64,000 bases of DNA, from assembly GCF_017353515.1 (NCBI RefSeq), contig NZ_JAFMPY010000003.1:248001-312000 (forward strand), in the 5' to 3' direction. Shown piece after piece: positions 1 to 9,518 of this stretch (within the stretch, counting starts at the first letter, position 1; each line of letters starts with the position of its first letter). The notes under the pieces are model-generated. The model saw nothing but the letters and a program-made list of their open reading frames with translations. It was not told the origin of the DNA and made no database searches. This DNA is from Jiella sonneratiae (GTDB lineage Bacteria; Pseudomonadota; Alphaproteobacteria; Rhizobiales; Rhizobiaceae). The translations under genes and the position numbers were made by a program.

Positions 1-1162
1 CGGCCCGAGAGATGGCGTAGTCCAGCCGTTCCGGGTAGGGGGCCGATGCCATCAGTGAATCAGGGCGCACGAACATTGGCTTCAACCGCTCGGAGCCGAT
101 GCCAAGCCCAACCGAGAGAGCGCCGGTTCCGGCGAGTCGCCCCATCAGCAGGTCGAGATCCTTTGGAGCGTCGGTCTGTACGATCATCAAGGGGGCCGGC
201 AGCGGGGTCGGGATCTCGAACTGATCGCCTGACAAGTTGATCGCGACCGACTGGCCGGTGCACAGCGGGCAGTGTCCCTCCCGCCAGTCACCCACAGCAG
301 GCGTTTCGCCCTCTGGATTCTCCTTTTGGTCGTACGCAAGGTCGCAGACGACAGGATACGAGGACGGGTGCTTTCCAAGATACGTCACGTGCACGATCTG
401 ATCCGCGGGGAAGCCTTTCTTTTCAACCTCCCGCGCAAGGCCGCCGCTCGACGAAGCGGAGATGAGCACGACCGCGTCTCGGCTCGACAGTGTCCCGTAT
501 GACTTAAGCCCTTCGTAAGATCCGAAGCAGTCGGCACTGACGCGCCCCCACCCGGAAGCGGAACGATGATCGTTGACGGCGCCCACAAGTCCGAGCAGCG
601 CCGGCGTATCGACGTAGCAGGTTCGGGTGCTCTCCGGGATGTATGGCATACAGCAGAAGCCGATGAAGGACATCTCTGCGCTGCGAACGAGTGCGTTCGC
701 AAGGCGCATGAACCGATCGGTGTGTCGCTTCGACGGATTGGCGAAGTGATACGCGGGTGTGGACCGGACGAACCCACCTCGACGCACGAAGACCTCAGTC
801 ATCATTCGCCTGCGCAGTTCGTCATAGGTCAAGCAGCATCGCGCGCCGCGATGGGCGTGGCGTTCGACTTCACCGCCGTCCGGCCCGAAAGTCGAGAAGG
901 TGACGGAGATTCGACTGTGCGCTCGATCGAGGCTTACCTGCAACCGCCGGTTCGAAGAGATCTGTGTCGCGACGGGCATTTTCCCGTCGTATTGCTGGAG
1001 AATCAAGATCTCGTCGGGCCAGATGTCCCTTTCGAGCTCGGCGTTCAGGACGGTCTCGAACTCCTGGGCGTCGAGGGGGGCGCTGGCGGAATACAGGACG
1101 AGCGTCTCGACCGATGTGCCTCCGACGTCTCGCCGGATCTTCGATGTCAGGATTGATCTCAA
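1..1162 (-). CDS. Unknown protein, possible phosphoribosyltransferase-like fold, partner of GHKL ATPase (C-terminus outside window)
   Basis: The frame is open without a stop from 1162 to the left edge (about 387 codons) and belongs to a gene whose end lies outside the window. The likely start is TTG at 1162, which overlaps the TGA of the upstream ATPase gene in a TTGA junction, so the two are probably translationally coupled. Visible features are a YHFANPSKRHTDRF stretch (about residue 135), a hydrophobic strand with a small-residue loop, VVLISASSSGG (about residue 228), followed by a second strand IVHVTYLG, and a HCPLC pair of cysteines near residue 300. The strand-loop layout is reminiscent of phosphoribosyltransferase-type Rossmann folds, but the canonical acidic pair before the loop is missing, so this is only an inference. 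The position at the end of a restriction operon suggests a defence role with the ATPase. Confidence 0.6.
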   Translation of the reverse strand, partial: MRSILTSKIRRDVGGTSVETLVLYSASAPLDAQEFETVLNAELERDIWPDEILILQQYDGKMPVATQISSNRRLQVSLDRAHSRISVTFSTFGPDGGEVERHAHRGARCCLTYDELRRRMMTEVFVRRGGFVRSTPAYHFANPSKRHTDRFMRLANALVRSAEMSFIGFCCMPYIPESTRTCYVDTPALLGLVGAVNDHRSASGWGRVSADCFGSYEGLKSYGTLSSRDAVVLISASSSGGLAREVEKKGFPADQIVHVTYLGKHPSSYPVVCDLAYDQKENPEGETPAVGDWREGHCPLCTGQSVAINLSGDQFEIPTPLPAPLMIVQTDAPKDLDLLMGRLAGTGALSVGLGIGSERLKPMFVRPDSLMASAPYPERLDYAISRA

Positions 1163-2367
1163 CGTTTCCTCATCGGCAGGACGCAGGTCAGGACGGTTCC
1201 GCAGACCGGGGTTCTCGGGACGGGCTCCCCCCCTGTCTCGGTGTCGACCAGGTCCTGCAACCCCGAACTGCTGCGGCAGACTGAGAGGCGCCCTGTGCGG
1301 AGCCGCAAGAAGCCGTTGTGGTCGCGCAGCAGGTCGTCGATCAGCGCAAGTCCTTGCCCGGTGCCCGCCAGCGACTTGCTGCTGACATTTTTTTTGAAGC
1401 ATTCGTTCACCGCCGCGAGCTCGTCGTCCGGTGCGAGCTCGTCCAACGGCCGGCGGCGGAGGTGCGACGCATAACCAATGCCACAGTCGAAGACGGACAG
1501 TTCGAGCAATTGGATCTGCCTGTTCCCCTCCATCGGCGGCGTGAGCCGTTCGAGGAAACCGGACAGCGGTTTGCTTCCGGCCGCGGCACGAGCGAGATTG
1601 TCCCGCGGGAAGGAGTGGTGGCAGACAACGATCCCGCGGAAAGAGATCGGAAGCTCTCTTCCTTGCAGGTCTGCCCTGGCGTGCTCGTGTGTATTCCTGA
1701 ACGCCTCGTACAGCAGGTCGGTGACGACGTCCCTCTGTTCCGTCGACAACCATTCCGAATAAACCGACGGAACCGTAAGCTCGAGGATTCGGTCGACCGT
1801 CGGCTTGAACTCGGCGAGGGTCACGGGCGCGTGTCCCTCATTGCCGCCCCGATAAAAAGCGCGGGGGCTTTTCCTGCCAAGATGGTCCGCGCAGACAACG
1901 TTGACACGCATGCCCCTGTCTCGCTGGGGAAGGGTGTCGTGCAGGGCATCGAGCCGACTGAGCGCCAGTTCGAACACTGTGCCGTCCTGCTCGCGCTTAC
2001 TGACGGCAAATCGCATTCGACGCTTGAGTAAACCGGCGACTAGGCCGGGCAGCCCTTCCACCAGTGCCTTGGCCTTCGCCATATCGTCAGCCCAAGTGTG
2101 CAGCTCGCCCTCAGGGTTATTCGTGGCCCAGGTGCTGACGACCTGCGCCTGCGAGACCTCCCCGCCCAAATAGGCACCCTTGACGCGGTTCGGCACCGCG
2201 AGATCCTGCGCATGCGAGGTGGCGACAGCCGCAAGGGTTTCTTCGCAGCTTTTCCAGCTACTGTCAGACTTTAAGAGCACCATCATGTCCCTCTTCCATT
2301 CTGACATCCATGATAATGGAAGCGACTGCAAGCCTAGATTGCCCGATGTAGTCATCTGACCGCCCAT
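1159..2367 (-). CDS. GHKL-fold (histidine-kinase-like) ATPase of unknown system
   Basis: A 402-residue protein whose C-terminal half carries the ATP-binding signatures of the GHKL/HATPase superfamily: an N-box (LLYEAFRNTHEHA, Glu and Asn for Mg-ATP), a G1 box (FDCGIGYA) and a G2 box (GTGQGLAL). No phosphoacceptor histidine domain, transmembrane segment or receiver domain is visible, so it is not an ordinary sensor kinase. The N-terminal half (about 200 residues) is unrecognised. The start is uncertain: ATG at 2367, 2355 or 2307 are all possible and none has a convincing ribosome-binding site. It lies 261 bp downstream of mrr on the same strand and is coupled to the next gene. GHKL ATPases paired with an unknown partner inside restriction islands are usually defence components; that role is inferred from context. 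Confidence 0.75.
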   Translation of the reverse strand: MGGQMTTSGNLGLQSLPLSWMSEWKRDMMVLLKSDSSWKSCEETLAAVATSHAQDLAVPNRVKGAYLGGEVSQAQVVSTWATNNPEGELHTWADDMAKAKALVEGLPGLVAGLLKRRMRFAVSKREQDGTVFELALSRLDALHDTLPQRDRGMRVNVVCADHLGRKSPRAFYRGGNEGHAPVTLAEFKPTVDRILELTVPSVYSEWLSTEQRDVVTDLLYEAFRNTHEHARADLQGRELPISFRGIVVCHHSFPRDNLARAAAGSKPLSGFLERLTPPMEGNRQIQLLELSVFDCGIGYASHLRRRPLDELAPDDELAAVNECFKKNVSSKSLAGTGQGLALIDDLLRDHNGFLRLRTGRLSVCRSSSGLQDLVDTETGGEPVPRTPVCGTVLTCVLPMRKR

Positions 2368-2628
2368 CCTCAGTCGAAGGTGGGCGCGTCATCGCGATCT
2401 GATTCAAATTTCTATCGATGGCAACCATTTGCAGGGCGCATGCGGCCCCTCTCGCCGTAAGGCTGGCGCTCGGCGCCGCCCTATCTAGTGGTTCAAACTG
2501 ATCCACGACAGGCAAGCCTACGGGAGATTCGCCAGCTCTTGGAGCGATCAATCCCTGGCGCAGTCCCTCGGCGCGCCGGGTCGCCCGATCAATGGCCTGA
2601 CACACAGCGTTAGGTTGTCACCAATTCC

Positions 2629-3555
2629 CTACTCGAAGAAGTCCTCGTCCAGCTTCTTCAGGTGCAGGGTCTCCTCCACACGACAACCGATGTTGTAACG
2701 AATCATCAGTCGCGCCAGGTTGGTGCCGTCGATCAGCACGATCCGCTTACTCAGATACCCGGCTGTCTCCCGGGCGCTCGACGTGAACGTCGACGTCGTG
2801 ACGAACAGGCCTTTCGCTGCCTTGTGGCGGTCGAGGCTGCCAAAGAAGTCGCGGATCGCACCAGGCCCGACCGCGTTGGCGGCTCCGTACCGCTTCGCCT
2901 GGATGTAGACCTGATCGAGGCCGAGTGCGTCCTGGTCGATGACGCCGTCGACGCCGTCGTCGCCGCTGCGTCCGAGGGTGCGGCCCGCCTCTGCGGCCGA
3001 GCCGCCGTAGCCCATGGCGAGCAGCAGGTTGACGATCAGCCGTTCGAAGAACTCGGGTGGTGCGATGCAGACACGATCCAGCAGGTCCTGAGCCAAAGCC
3101 GCCTCGATCCGACGGTGGGCCCCGCGGATGGTTTCGTCCGGGGTCTGGTCGGCGGTAGTTTCAGTAGCGGGTGCAAATTCTTCCTCGACCGACGAACCTG
3201 TCGGATGAGTGAACTGGCGGAATTCCTCGAACCGGCTGAGCAGGCGGTTGTCGATCCGCTCCGGCCGGGTGGCCAGTATCTCGCGCCCCCGTTCGGTGAT
3301 CCGGAAGTGGCCGCGCCTTGTGGCCTCAACCAGCCCGGCCTTGGTCAGATAGGTCTTGGCCCAATGGACCCGGTTGGCGAAGAGGGTCTGGCGGCCGGAC
3401 GGCAGAAGGACGGCGCGGGCGTCTTCGGATAGGCCCAGCGCGTCGGCCAGTTGGTGGACAACGCTCCCGATTCTGGCTTCGCCATTTTCGACTTTACGAA
3501 GAACGGGGAGCATCAGACTCTGGTAATCGGGAATGAAGGTGGCGGGATCCGTCAT
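2629..3555 (-). CDS. mrr: Mrr-type type IV restriction endonuclease
   Basis: The 308 residues match the usual length of E. coli Mrr (304). The N-terminal third (about 1-100) fits the Mrr winged-helix DNA-binding domain (helical start, then AKTYLTKAGLVEATRRGHF wing region). The C-terminal part carries the PD-(D/E)XK-type Mrr catalytic core with the characteristic Gln variant: Asp203 in GDDGVDGVID and Gln219-x-Lys221 in YIQAKRY, followed by a GPGAIRDFFGSL helix and a beta strand GLFVTTSTF. Mrr enzymes cut modified DNA and do not need a partner methylase. The gene follows the type I modules on the same strand (63 bp from the preceding stop), so modified and unmodified foreign DNA would be attacked by one operon. 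Confidence 0.92.
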   Translation of the reverse strand: MTDPATFIPDYQSLMLPVLRKVENGEARIGSVVHQLADALGLSEDARAVLLPSGRQTLFANRVHWAKTYLTKAGLVEATRRGHFRITERGREILATRPERIDNRLLSRFEEFRQFTHPTGSSVEEEFAPATETTADQTPDETIRGAHRRIEAALAQDLLDRVCIAPPEFFERLIVNLLLAMGYGGSAAEAGRTLGRSGDDGVDGVIDQDALGLDQVYIQAKRYGAANAVGPGAIRDFFGSLDRHKAAKGLFVTTSTFTSSARETAGYLSKRIVLIDGTNLARLMIRYNIGCRVEETLHLKKLDEDFFE

Positions 3556-3618
3556 TGGAACACCCCTGCTTCACAGGACGCCCGGTTCATAGACCAGCGT
3601 CTTTGCCTGCCGCCGCAC

Positions 3619-4482
3619 CTACTCGCAGAGATCATGGGCGCACGCCGACAGGCCGACAAAAAGGAGGGCGGCGATGAGTGTATCCTCTTTCCGAAGAAGG
3701 CGTTTCACGCAGTCGGCGTTGCCCGGGTGCCGGATGTTTGGATAGGTGTTCGCGAACGTATACGCGCGATCGAAGATGTTGGCGAAGTCGTTGCTGGGGA
3801 AGCGGTCCTCACGGCGCATTCTGTTCAGCGCGCGGCTGAACTCGTTTTCGCGTCCTGCCGACGCGGAAACAAGCATGTTCTCGGCCAGAAGCGAGGCCAT
3901 CCTAATGGCGTCCTTGGCGGTGTGTTGGTTCCACTCGGCGGACTGGCGAGCCCAGGCGGTCTCGAACGCGGCCAAGGCCTCTCGGAGGTGAACGTCCCTG
4001 TCGGCGCGCACGCGCAGTCCCGCATAGAGGGAGTCGATTTCACCGTGAAGCAGTGGAACAAGGCGGAATGGGTGGGTGTCCAGCCGATATGGGAGTTCGT
4101 GACGTCGCAGGAAGTCCACGACGCGCTCACGGTAGGCGTCATCGATTTCCGCGCTCTCATATTGAGCAAGAGCTGTGGCGACGTCCGAAAGGAGGATCGC
4201 AACGGAACGACCGTTGAGAAAGAAATCCGACTTGATCCGCCGCAGGGCAGCTCGAGAATCGGTGGGCTGGTCGATCAACGTCGCCACATCCTCCCTCAGC
4301 CGGTCCAGCGGCTTCTTCCTCCCCCTAGCAACGAAGATGGCCGGACTTCCATGAGGGCGATCCAACGCCGTTCGAACCACCTCGATCGGAAGATCCGGAT
4401 GGCTGGTTGCGAAGCGCTTGAACAAAGGGCGCCAGATCTCGGCTCCTGCGTATCGCCATGCGGCTTGAAGACGATCCGTCAT
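3619..4482 (-). CDS. Unknown protein coupled to hsdS
   Basis: A 287-residue soluble, mostly helical protein with no motif I can assign. Its ATG overlaps the hsdS stop by 4 bp (ATGA), so it is made with the type I restriction complex. Notable stretches are a basic N-terminal strand (SPAIFVARGRKKP) and a C-terminal helical half ending in cysteine/alanine-rich residues (LLFVGLSACAHDLCE). No signal peptide or membrane segment is apparent. Accessory genes at this position in type I loci include abortive-infection-like proteins, antirestriction modulators and nucleases, but nothing in the sequence selects among these. Confidence 0.7.
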   Translation of the reverse strand: MTDRLQAAWRYAGAEIWRPLFKRFATSHPDLPIEVVRTALDRPHGSPAIFVARGRKKPLDRLREDVATLIDQPTDSRAALRRIKSDFFLNGRSVAILLSDVATALAQYESAEIDDAYRERVVDFLRRHELPYRLDTHPFRLVPLLHGEIDSLYAGLRVRADRDVHLREALAAFETAWARQSAEWNQHTAKDAIRMASLLAENMLVSASAGRENEFSRALNRMRREDRFPSNDFANIFDRAYTFANTYPNIRHPGNADCVKRLLRKEDTLIAALLFVGLSACAHDLCE

Positions 4483-5675
4483 GAGCCGAAGACTTCCGCT
4501 GAGAGCGCCGCGGCCATTGCTTCGGCCTTGGTCGCCGCAGCGTCGAGGGAGCGGGCAGTCGCTTCGATGCGTTGTGCCTGTTTGGCGAAGGCAGTCTGAA
4601 GAGCAAGAGGTGGCAGTGGGACGGGCACGGCCTTAACGTTCCGGGTGCTGATCGTGTTCAGCCCCGACGTCGTTTTCCCGTCGCCTATCAGAACCCTGCG
4701 GCCGGAAAAGCTGTTGAGGAAGCTTGTCAGGTACTCGGGGAGCAAGCACTCTCTGTTCGGGCGGGCGCGAATTAGGTGATTTTGGTGGGTGCACTGATCG
4801 ATGCTGCCGTCCCACGTCGCCGCTCGACCCACCTCATTCGCATTCCCATGCCCCTCGACGATGAGGATGTCACCAGCAACAAGTTCGGTTCTGCGCCACT
4901 CTGCGTCGGTTAAGCGGATCGACTTGATCTCGGAAAGGTCCAAGACTCCTCGCAACACATTCGCAACGCGAAGATACGGCATCTCAATCGGGAGGCTGGA
5001 TCGTTTCGAGGTTACCTGAAGTCCGCCTTGAACGTCGCTGGTGTCGCCCAACTTCCCTATCGACCACCCCTTCGGATTGGTCGCCGGATCCCCGAACATG
5101 TCAAGGAAGAGGGTGGGGACGATGGCGCAGGCCTTGGCGCGGGCGGCGTCGGCGCGGCGCCGGATACTTGCCGCCCGATTTAACAGACTGACGATCCGCC
5201 GCTGTTCATCGAGTGGGGGAAGCGATATCTCGATCGCCTTGATCTGCGTCGTGCCGAAAGCTGCTTGGCCAACCCAACGTGTAGCGCGCGCCTCGAAGTA
5301 GCGCTTGCGATAGAGATGCCAAAGAAACGCCTGAACGTATCCGGGATTTGCCTTGCTCTCATCGATTCGCAGGCGGGTCATGTGGTTTGAAAACGACGCG
5401 TGAAGAGAATCAGATACTATCGCAGACTTACCTACCAACTCGACGGAGTTGGTGTTGTTGAATAGAATGTCGCCTGGCCGGAAGCCCAACCGCCCTTTCG
5501 GGATGGCGGATGCCGGGATGAGAGGAGCATCGGACGTGGACAGGGCTCCATCCCCCGTCACGCTGAACGGTCTGAGATGCGGGACACCGTCGGCGACCAC
5601 TCTTGATTTTCCACAAGCGATGCCGCTTACGATCTCCGTCGAAATATCGGCGAGGGGCTGAGGAACGACGGTCAC
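4479..5675 (-). CDS. hsdS: Type I restriction-modification specificity subunit HsdS
   Basis: The 398 residues are a normal length for HsdS. Two target recognition domains are visible in tandem: the first spans about residues 5-165, the second about 200-350. Each is followed by a conserved helical spacer beginning with a proline-rich entry, SLPPLDEQRRIVSLLNR for the first and VPLPPLALQTAFAKQAQRI for the second. The paired layout gives a bipartite DNA target whose halves cannot be read from sequence alone. It overlaps hsdM by 4 bp upstream and the unknown gene by 4 bp downstream. HsdS directs both HsdM methylation and HsdR cleavage. Confidence 0.95.
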   Translation of the reverse strand: MTVVPQPLADISTEIVSGIACGKSRVVADGVPHLRPFSVTGDGALSTSDAPLIPASAIPKGRLGFRPGDILFNNTNSVELVGKSAIVSDSLHASFSNHMTRLRIDESKANPGYVQAFLWHLYRKRYFEARATRWVGQAAFGTTQIKAIEISLPPLDEQRRIVSLLNRAASIRRRADAARAKACAIVPTLFLDMFGDPATNPKGWSIGKLGDTSDVQGGLQVTSKRSSLPIEMPYLRVANVLRGVLDLSEIKSIRLTDAEWRRTELVAGDILIVEGHGNANEVGRAATWDGSIDQCTHQNHLIRARPNRECLLPEYLTSFLNSFSGRRVLIGDGKTTSGLNTISTRNVKAVPVPLPPLALQTAFAKQAQRIEATARSLDAAATKAEAMAAALSAEVFGS

Positions 5676-7297
5676 GCCACCGGCTCCCTCATCTCCGCCG
5701 CCAAGGCCTCGATGTCGCCGAGGATCGACGCCACGTCATCCCTCAACTCTTCCAAGAGCTCTTGGGGATGCCGGTGCTCGACAGCTTCCCGCGTCTCCGG
5801 CCGGTAGCGCGAGGCCGAGAGGTTCCAGTCTTCCTTTTCGATGGCTGTGCTTTCGGCGAACCACCAGTTTTCGGTCCACGGCGCTGCCGGATCTCGCTCC
5901 CGCCAGTCGGCCCACAGGTCGTCGCGGCAGTTGAACGCAGCGATCAGACCCGGGAGATCGTCGGCCTCGGTCGGCTGGTCGTGGTTGGCGTCCAACTTGA
6001 AGCCGTCATTGTTGGCATGGAGAAACATCACGCGGCCCGTGCGGCCGCCTTGGCGGAACACCAAGACAGAGGTCTTTACCCCGGAATAGGGCTGGAAGAC
6101 GCCGCCCGGGAGCGACAGCACCGCCTCGACCCGGTTGTTCTGCATCAGCATGCGGCGCAATTCCTTATGCGCGCCGGTGGAGCCGAACAGCACCCCCTCC
6201 GGCACGATGACGCCGCAGCGACCGCCCTCAGCCAGGTTGTCCAGCATGTATTTGACGAAAAGGAGTTCGGTCGCCGTACTGGTGCCGACCTTCACGTCGT
6301 CAACGATGCGGTCCCGGTCGATCCGCCCGGAGAAGGGAGGATTCGCCAGAATGACGTCGTAGCCGTCGAGCGGCAGCCCTCTCTCAGCCTTGGCCTGTCT
6401 GTCGAAGCTGGTAGTCAGCACATTCCGTTTGAGGATCCGGACGTCCGGCAGATTGCGAAGGGCGAGGTTCATGCTGGCAAGGCTGACCATCTTGGGATCG
6501 ACGTCGTTGCCGTAGAAGGTCTCCGTCTGGAGCCTTCGCCATTGCGCATGGTTGAGTTGGTCGCCCAGACCACGCTCGAACGTTTTGCCCTCCAGGTCCG
6601 CAGTGGTCCGGCCGTGATCGGACGAGTTGGCCAGACGGATGTGTTCGTAGGCGGCGACGAGGAAGCCTGCGGTTCCCGCGGCCGGGTCGTAGACCGTTTC
6701 CTCGATCTTCGGATCGACCAGCTCCACGATGGCGCGGATGATGTGACGAGGCGTGCGAAACTGTCCCAACTCGCCAGCCTGCTTGATCTGCCGAAGGACA
6801 TGCTCGAAGAGGTCGCCCTTGCTGTCGGGATCGGTCTCCTCCAGCCGCAACTCGTTCACCAGGTTCACGACCTGGGCGAGGACGGTCGGGTCATCGATCA
6901 CCAGCCGAGCCTGCGCCATGAAGCTCATACCGAACTCGGAGCCGATGCTGGCGAAGAAGGGGAACACCTCTTCGCGCACGAATCGGACGAGATCGTCGCC
7001 CGACATGGCGTTCGCCCAAGAGGACCATCGCAGCCGATCCTTTGGGATGACGTCGACGTCCTTCTCCGGCGCGTTCAGCGGATTTCTGACGGTCCAGTCG
7101 CCAGCAAAGAGGGACGTGTATTGCCGTTTCGTCGCTTTGGCTTGTCGCTGGTTGGCGGCGTCGATCCCTTCGATCAGGTAGAAGAAGAAGAGGAAGCTGA
7201 GCTGTTCCGCGTTGGACAGCGGATCTGGATAACCGCCCCCGTAGAGGTAGTCGCGGATCTGGTCGACCTTGCGACGCATGTCGGAAGTGAAGGACAT
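5672..7297 (-). CDS. hsdM: Type I restriction-modification DNA methyltransferase subunit HsdM
   Basis: The 541-residue N6-adenine methyltransferase starts with the helical HsdM N-terminal domain (about 1-150). The SAM-binding motif I is DPAAGTAGFL (from Asp204) and the catalytic motif IV is NPPF (residues 319-322). The C-terminus is helical (TREAVEHRHPQELLEEL), as needed to dock on the HsdS spacer helices. Its ATG is 13 bp after the hsdR stop and its end overlaps hsdS by 4 bp. It protects host DNA at the HsdS target. Confidence 0.96.
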   Translation of the reverse strand: MSFTSDMRRKVDQIRDYLYGGGYPDPLSNAEQLSFLFFFYLIEGIDAANQRQAKATKRQYTSLFAGDWTVRNPLNAPEKDVDVIPKDRLRWSSWANAMSGDDLVRFVREEVFPFFASIGSEFGMSFMAQARLVIDDPTVLAQVVNLVNELRLEETDPDSKGDLFEHVLRQIKQAGELGQFRTPRHIIRAIVELVDPKIEETVYDPAAGTAGFLVAAYEHIRLANSSDHGRTTADLEGKTFERGLGDQLNHAQWRRLQTETFYGNDVDPKMVSLASMNLALRNLPDVRILKRNVLTTSFDRQAKAERGLPLDGYDVILANPPFSGRIDRDRIVDDVKVGTSTATELLFVKYMLDNLAEGGRCGVIVPEGVLFGSTGAHKELRRMLMQNNRVEAVLSLPGGVFQPYSGVKTSVLVFRQGGRTGRVMFLHANNDGFKLDANHDQPTEADDLPGLIAAFNCRDDLWADWRERDPAAPWTENWWFAESTAIEKEDWNLSASRYRPETREAVEHRHPQELLEELRDDVASILGDIEALAAEMREPVA

Positions 7298-7310
7298 TCG
7301 AGAACTCGGT

Positions 7311-9512
7311 TTACTTGGGGATGTCCGGCTGGGGCGCGTCCTCGTCGGGCGCGGTTCCGGACGAAGGAATGCCGAACACGGCTTGGTTCAGGCTGGCGAG
7401 TATCCGCTCGAGCTCGGCCTCGCCGCCGAAGACAGCACGGGCGCGTTGGAAACCGCCGTTCATGGAAAGCGGAGGCGTGTCGAAACGCCAGCTTTCGAAA
7501 AGCGTGAGGTCAGCCGCGTTAGCCTTGATCTGCTCCTTGATGAGGTGGAGCAGACGGATTTGGTCGATGTGGAATTCACGTCCGTTGAGCCACGTCTCGA
7601 ATGCGGCTCCAAGGGATTCGACACGCGCTTCGTCGATGTCCATGAAGGCGTTGCCATTCTCGTCCACGGTCACCCATTCGCGCGTCGTCGGATCGATCTC
7701 GTCGTGGACGTCGAGCGTGAGCATTCGGCGCGCACGGCCCTCCGGGCGGTCGAGGGGACGCACGACGACCACGCCCCCTTCGCCGGGCGACTCGTCATCG
7801 CCATGGCGCAAAGTGACTCCGGTGAAGTCCCACATGTTGAAGCGGCTCTTCCCAGGCGCCTGACGCGTGCCGCGGCCGCGCATCTGCTGGTAAAGGATCG
7901 AGCTGTGGGTGAAGCGGGCCATCACGAGGTTGCGCACTTCGGGGCAGTCGAATCCCGTATCCAGCATGTTCACGCTGACGAGAATCTGCGGGAACGCCTC
8001 CTTCTTGAAGCGCTTAATCTTGGCTTGGCCATCGACAGTGTCGTCCGGACCCATTCCGGACACGACGAAATCTGCGTAGCGCGTGGTCGGTGATGGCTTC
8101 TTGTCCGCGAACACGTCGTCGAACATCCGCGCGAGCGTCTCGGCGTGCCGCTTCGTGACGGCGAAGACGATCGTCTTGCCCCACTCCGGCGCCCGCCGAA
8201 CACCCTTGGGGCCCGTGTAGCCGCGCTCTAGGACGTCGCGAAACTCGCGCACCATGGCCCGGTTGCGCTCGGGTATCGTGAACCTCCGCTCCAATGCCGT
8301 CGGGTCGACAGTCAAAGGATCCTGGTCGGCGAAGAGGGCTTCCAGTTGAAGACGGGACTCCTCGTCCAGTGCCTCCCAGTCGATTTCGTTGCGGGCCACC
8401 GTGAACCCTTCGGTGGCGGCCGTGCGCACCGTCATCGCGCGATAGATCTCGTAGGGAACGAGGTGGCCGTCCGCGATCGCTTCGGCCATCGTGTAGCTGT
8501 AGGTCGGACGGGCAACCTCGAAGAAGCGGAGAGTGTCCCGGATCGCGACGCGATCCTCCTCATCCACGTCAGGAGCATCGCGCATTACGCAGGGCGTGGC
8601 GGTGAGGCCGATCTTGACGCCATCGAAATGGTCAAGGGCCCGCCGCCATTGTCCGTAGATGCTGCGATGGCACTCGTCGATGATGATAAGGTCGAAATAG
8701 CCGGACGAGTACTTCTCGTATTCGTTCACCAAGGTCTGGAGCGTCACGATCGTAATGCGCTTCTCGTCCTGGAAGCGTCGTCCCGTCCGCGGAACGCGGT
8801 AACACGGAAGATGCGGCAGGTGTTCGGCAAAGGCGTCTTCCGCCTGGATCCCCAACGTGTTTCGATCCACGACGAATAGGGCTCGGGTCACCCAGTTGGC
8901 TTCAAACAGGCGCTTGAGCAGTGCCGCGGCGGTGCGGGTCTTACCCGTACCTGTAGCCATCTCCACGAGCATCTTTCGGCGACCGGCGACAATTTCCTGC
9001 GAGAGCTTGTCGATACAAGCCCTCTGATGGTGACGCGCCCCGCCACCGGCAATCCTTACATCGATGGGGACGTCGAGCGGATTGCGGCGGATGTCCGCGA
9101 CCGCCTTGCGCCGGGCAAGGTCGTCCTGGCTGAAAATGGTCTCCACGCGGCGAAAGTGCGCGTCTTGCCCCTTGTCGCGGAACCAGATCTCTTCGCCGTT
9201 GGAGAGAAAGACGAAGGGTACATCGATCTGGTCGGCATAGCGTAAGCCCTGTGCCTCTCCGGCACTCAGATTGACTGTAGTGCTCTTCGCTTCCAGCACG
9301 GCCAGCGCGCGGCCCAGGCGATCAAACAGGACGTAGTCGGCTTTGCCGCCATCATTAAGCGGGTACTCGTAGCGAACGCTGAGGCCGTCGGTGAGCTTCC
9401 AGCCGGCATCCTTCAGAAGCTGATCGATCTTGACCCGTGCGAACGCTTCATTGGCCAAAATTCTCTGCCCCCGTACTCCGACTACCTCCGCATGCAACCC
9501 TTTCGGGAGCAC
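7311..9512 (-). CDS. hsdR: Type I restriction enzyme motor/nuclease subunit HsdR
   Basis: The 733 residues fall at the short end of the HsdR range. The N-terminal nuclease domain shows the PD-(D/E)XK pattern Asp59 (ADYVLF) and Glu74-x-Lys76 (LEAKS). The superfamily 2 motor follows: Walker A GTGKT (residues 188-192), a DEAH-type box DECH (279-282), motif III GLTATP and motif VI QQMRGRGTRQ. The C-terminal helical region ends in an Asp/Pro-rich tail. The gene sits 6 bp after the XRE regulator and 13 bp before hsdM, giving the order regulator-R-M-S. It translocates DNA with ATP and cleaves unmethylated DNA at a distance from the target. Confidence 0.96.
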   Translation of the reverse strand: MLPKGLHAEVVGVRGQRILANEAFARVKIDQLLKDAGWKLTDGLSVRYEYPLNDGGKADYVLFDRLGRALAVLEAKSTTVNLSAGEAQGLRYADQIDVPFVFLSNGEEIWFRDKGQDAHFRRVETIFSQDDLARRKAVADIRRNPLDVPIDVRIAGGGARHHQRACIDKLSQEIVAGRRKMLVEMATGTGKTRTAAALLKRLFEANWVTRALFVVDRNTLGIQAEDAFAEHLPHLPCYRVPRTGRRFQDEKRITIVTLQTLVNEYEKYSSGYFDLIIIDECHRSIYGQWRRALDHFDGVKIGLTATPCVMRDAPDVDEEDRVAIRDTLRFFEVARPTYSYTMAEAIADGHLVPYEIYRAMTVRTAATEGFTVARNEIDWEALDEESRLQLEALFADQDPLTVDPTALERRFTIPERNRAMVREFRDVLERGYTGPKGVRRAPEWGKTIVFAVTKRHAETLARMFDDVFADKKPSPTTRYADFVVSGMGPDDTVDGQAKIKRFKKEAFPQILVSVNMLDTGFDCPEVRNLVMARFTHSSILYQQMRGRGTRQAPGKSRFNMWDFTGVTLRHGDDESPGEGGVVVVRPLDRPEGRARRMLTLDVHDEIDPTTREWVTVDENGNAFMDIDEARVESLGAAFETWLNGREFHIDQIRLLHLIKEQIKANAADLTLFESWRFDTPPLSMNGGFQRARAVFGGEAELERILASLNQAVFGIPSSGTAPDEDAPQPDIPK

Positions 9513-9518
9513 GCAGTA

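Noticed and set aside
2264-2605. A 113-residue frame upstream of the GHKL ATPase
   Set aside because: It overlaps the ATPase N-terminus in a different frame, has no ribosome site and no protein-like features.
5603-7507. A 634-codon open frame on the plus strand
   Set aside because: It is the antisense of hsdM and the hsdS start; its protein has no recognisable domain, while the minus-strand genes have full motif sets. Long antisense frames are common in GC-rich DNA.
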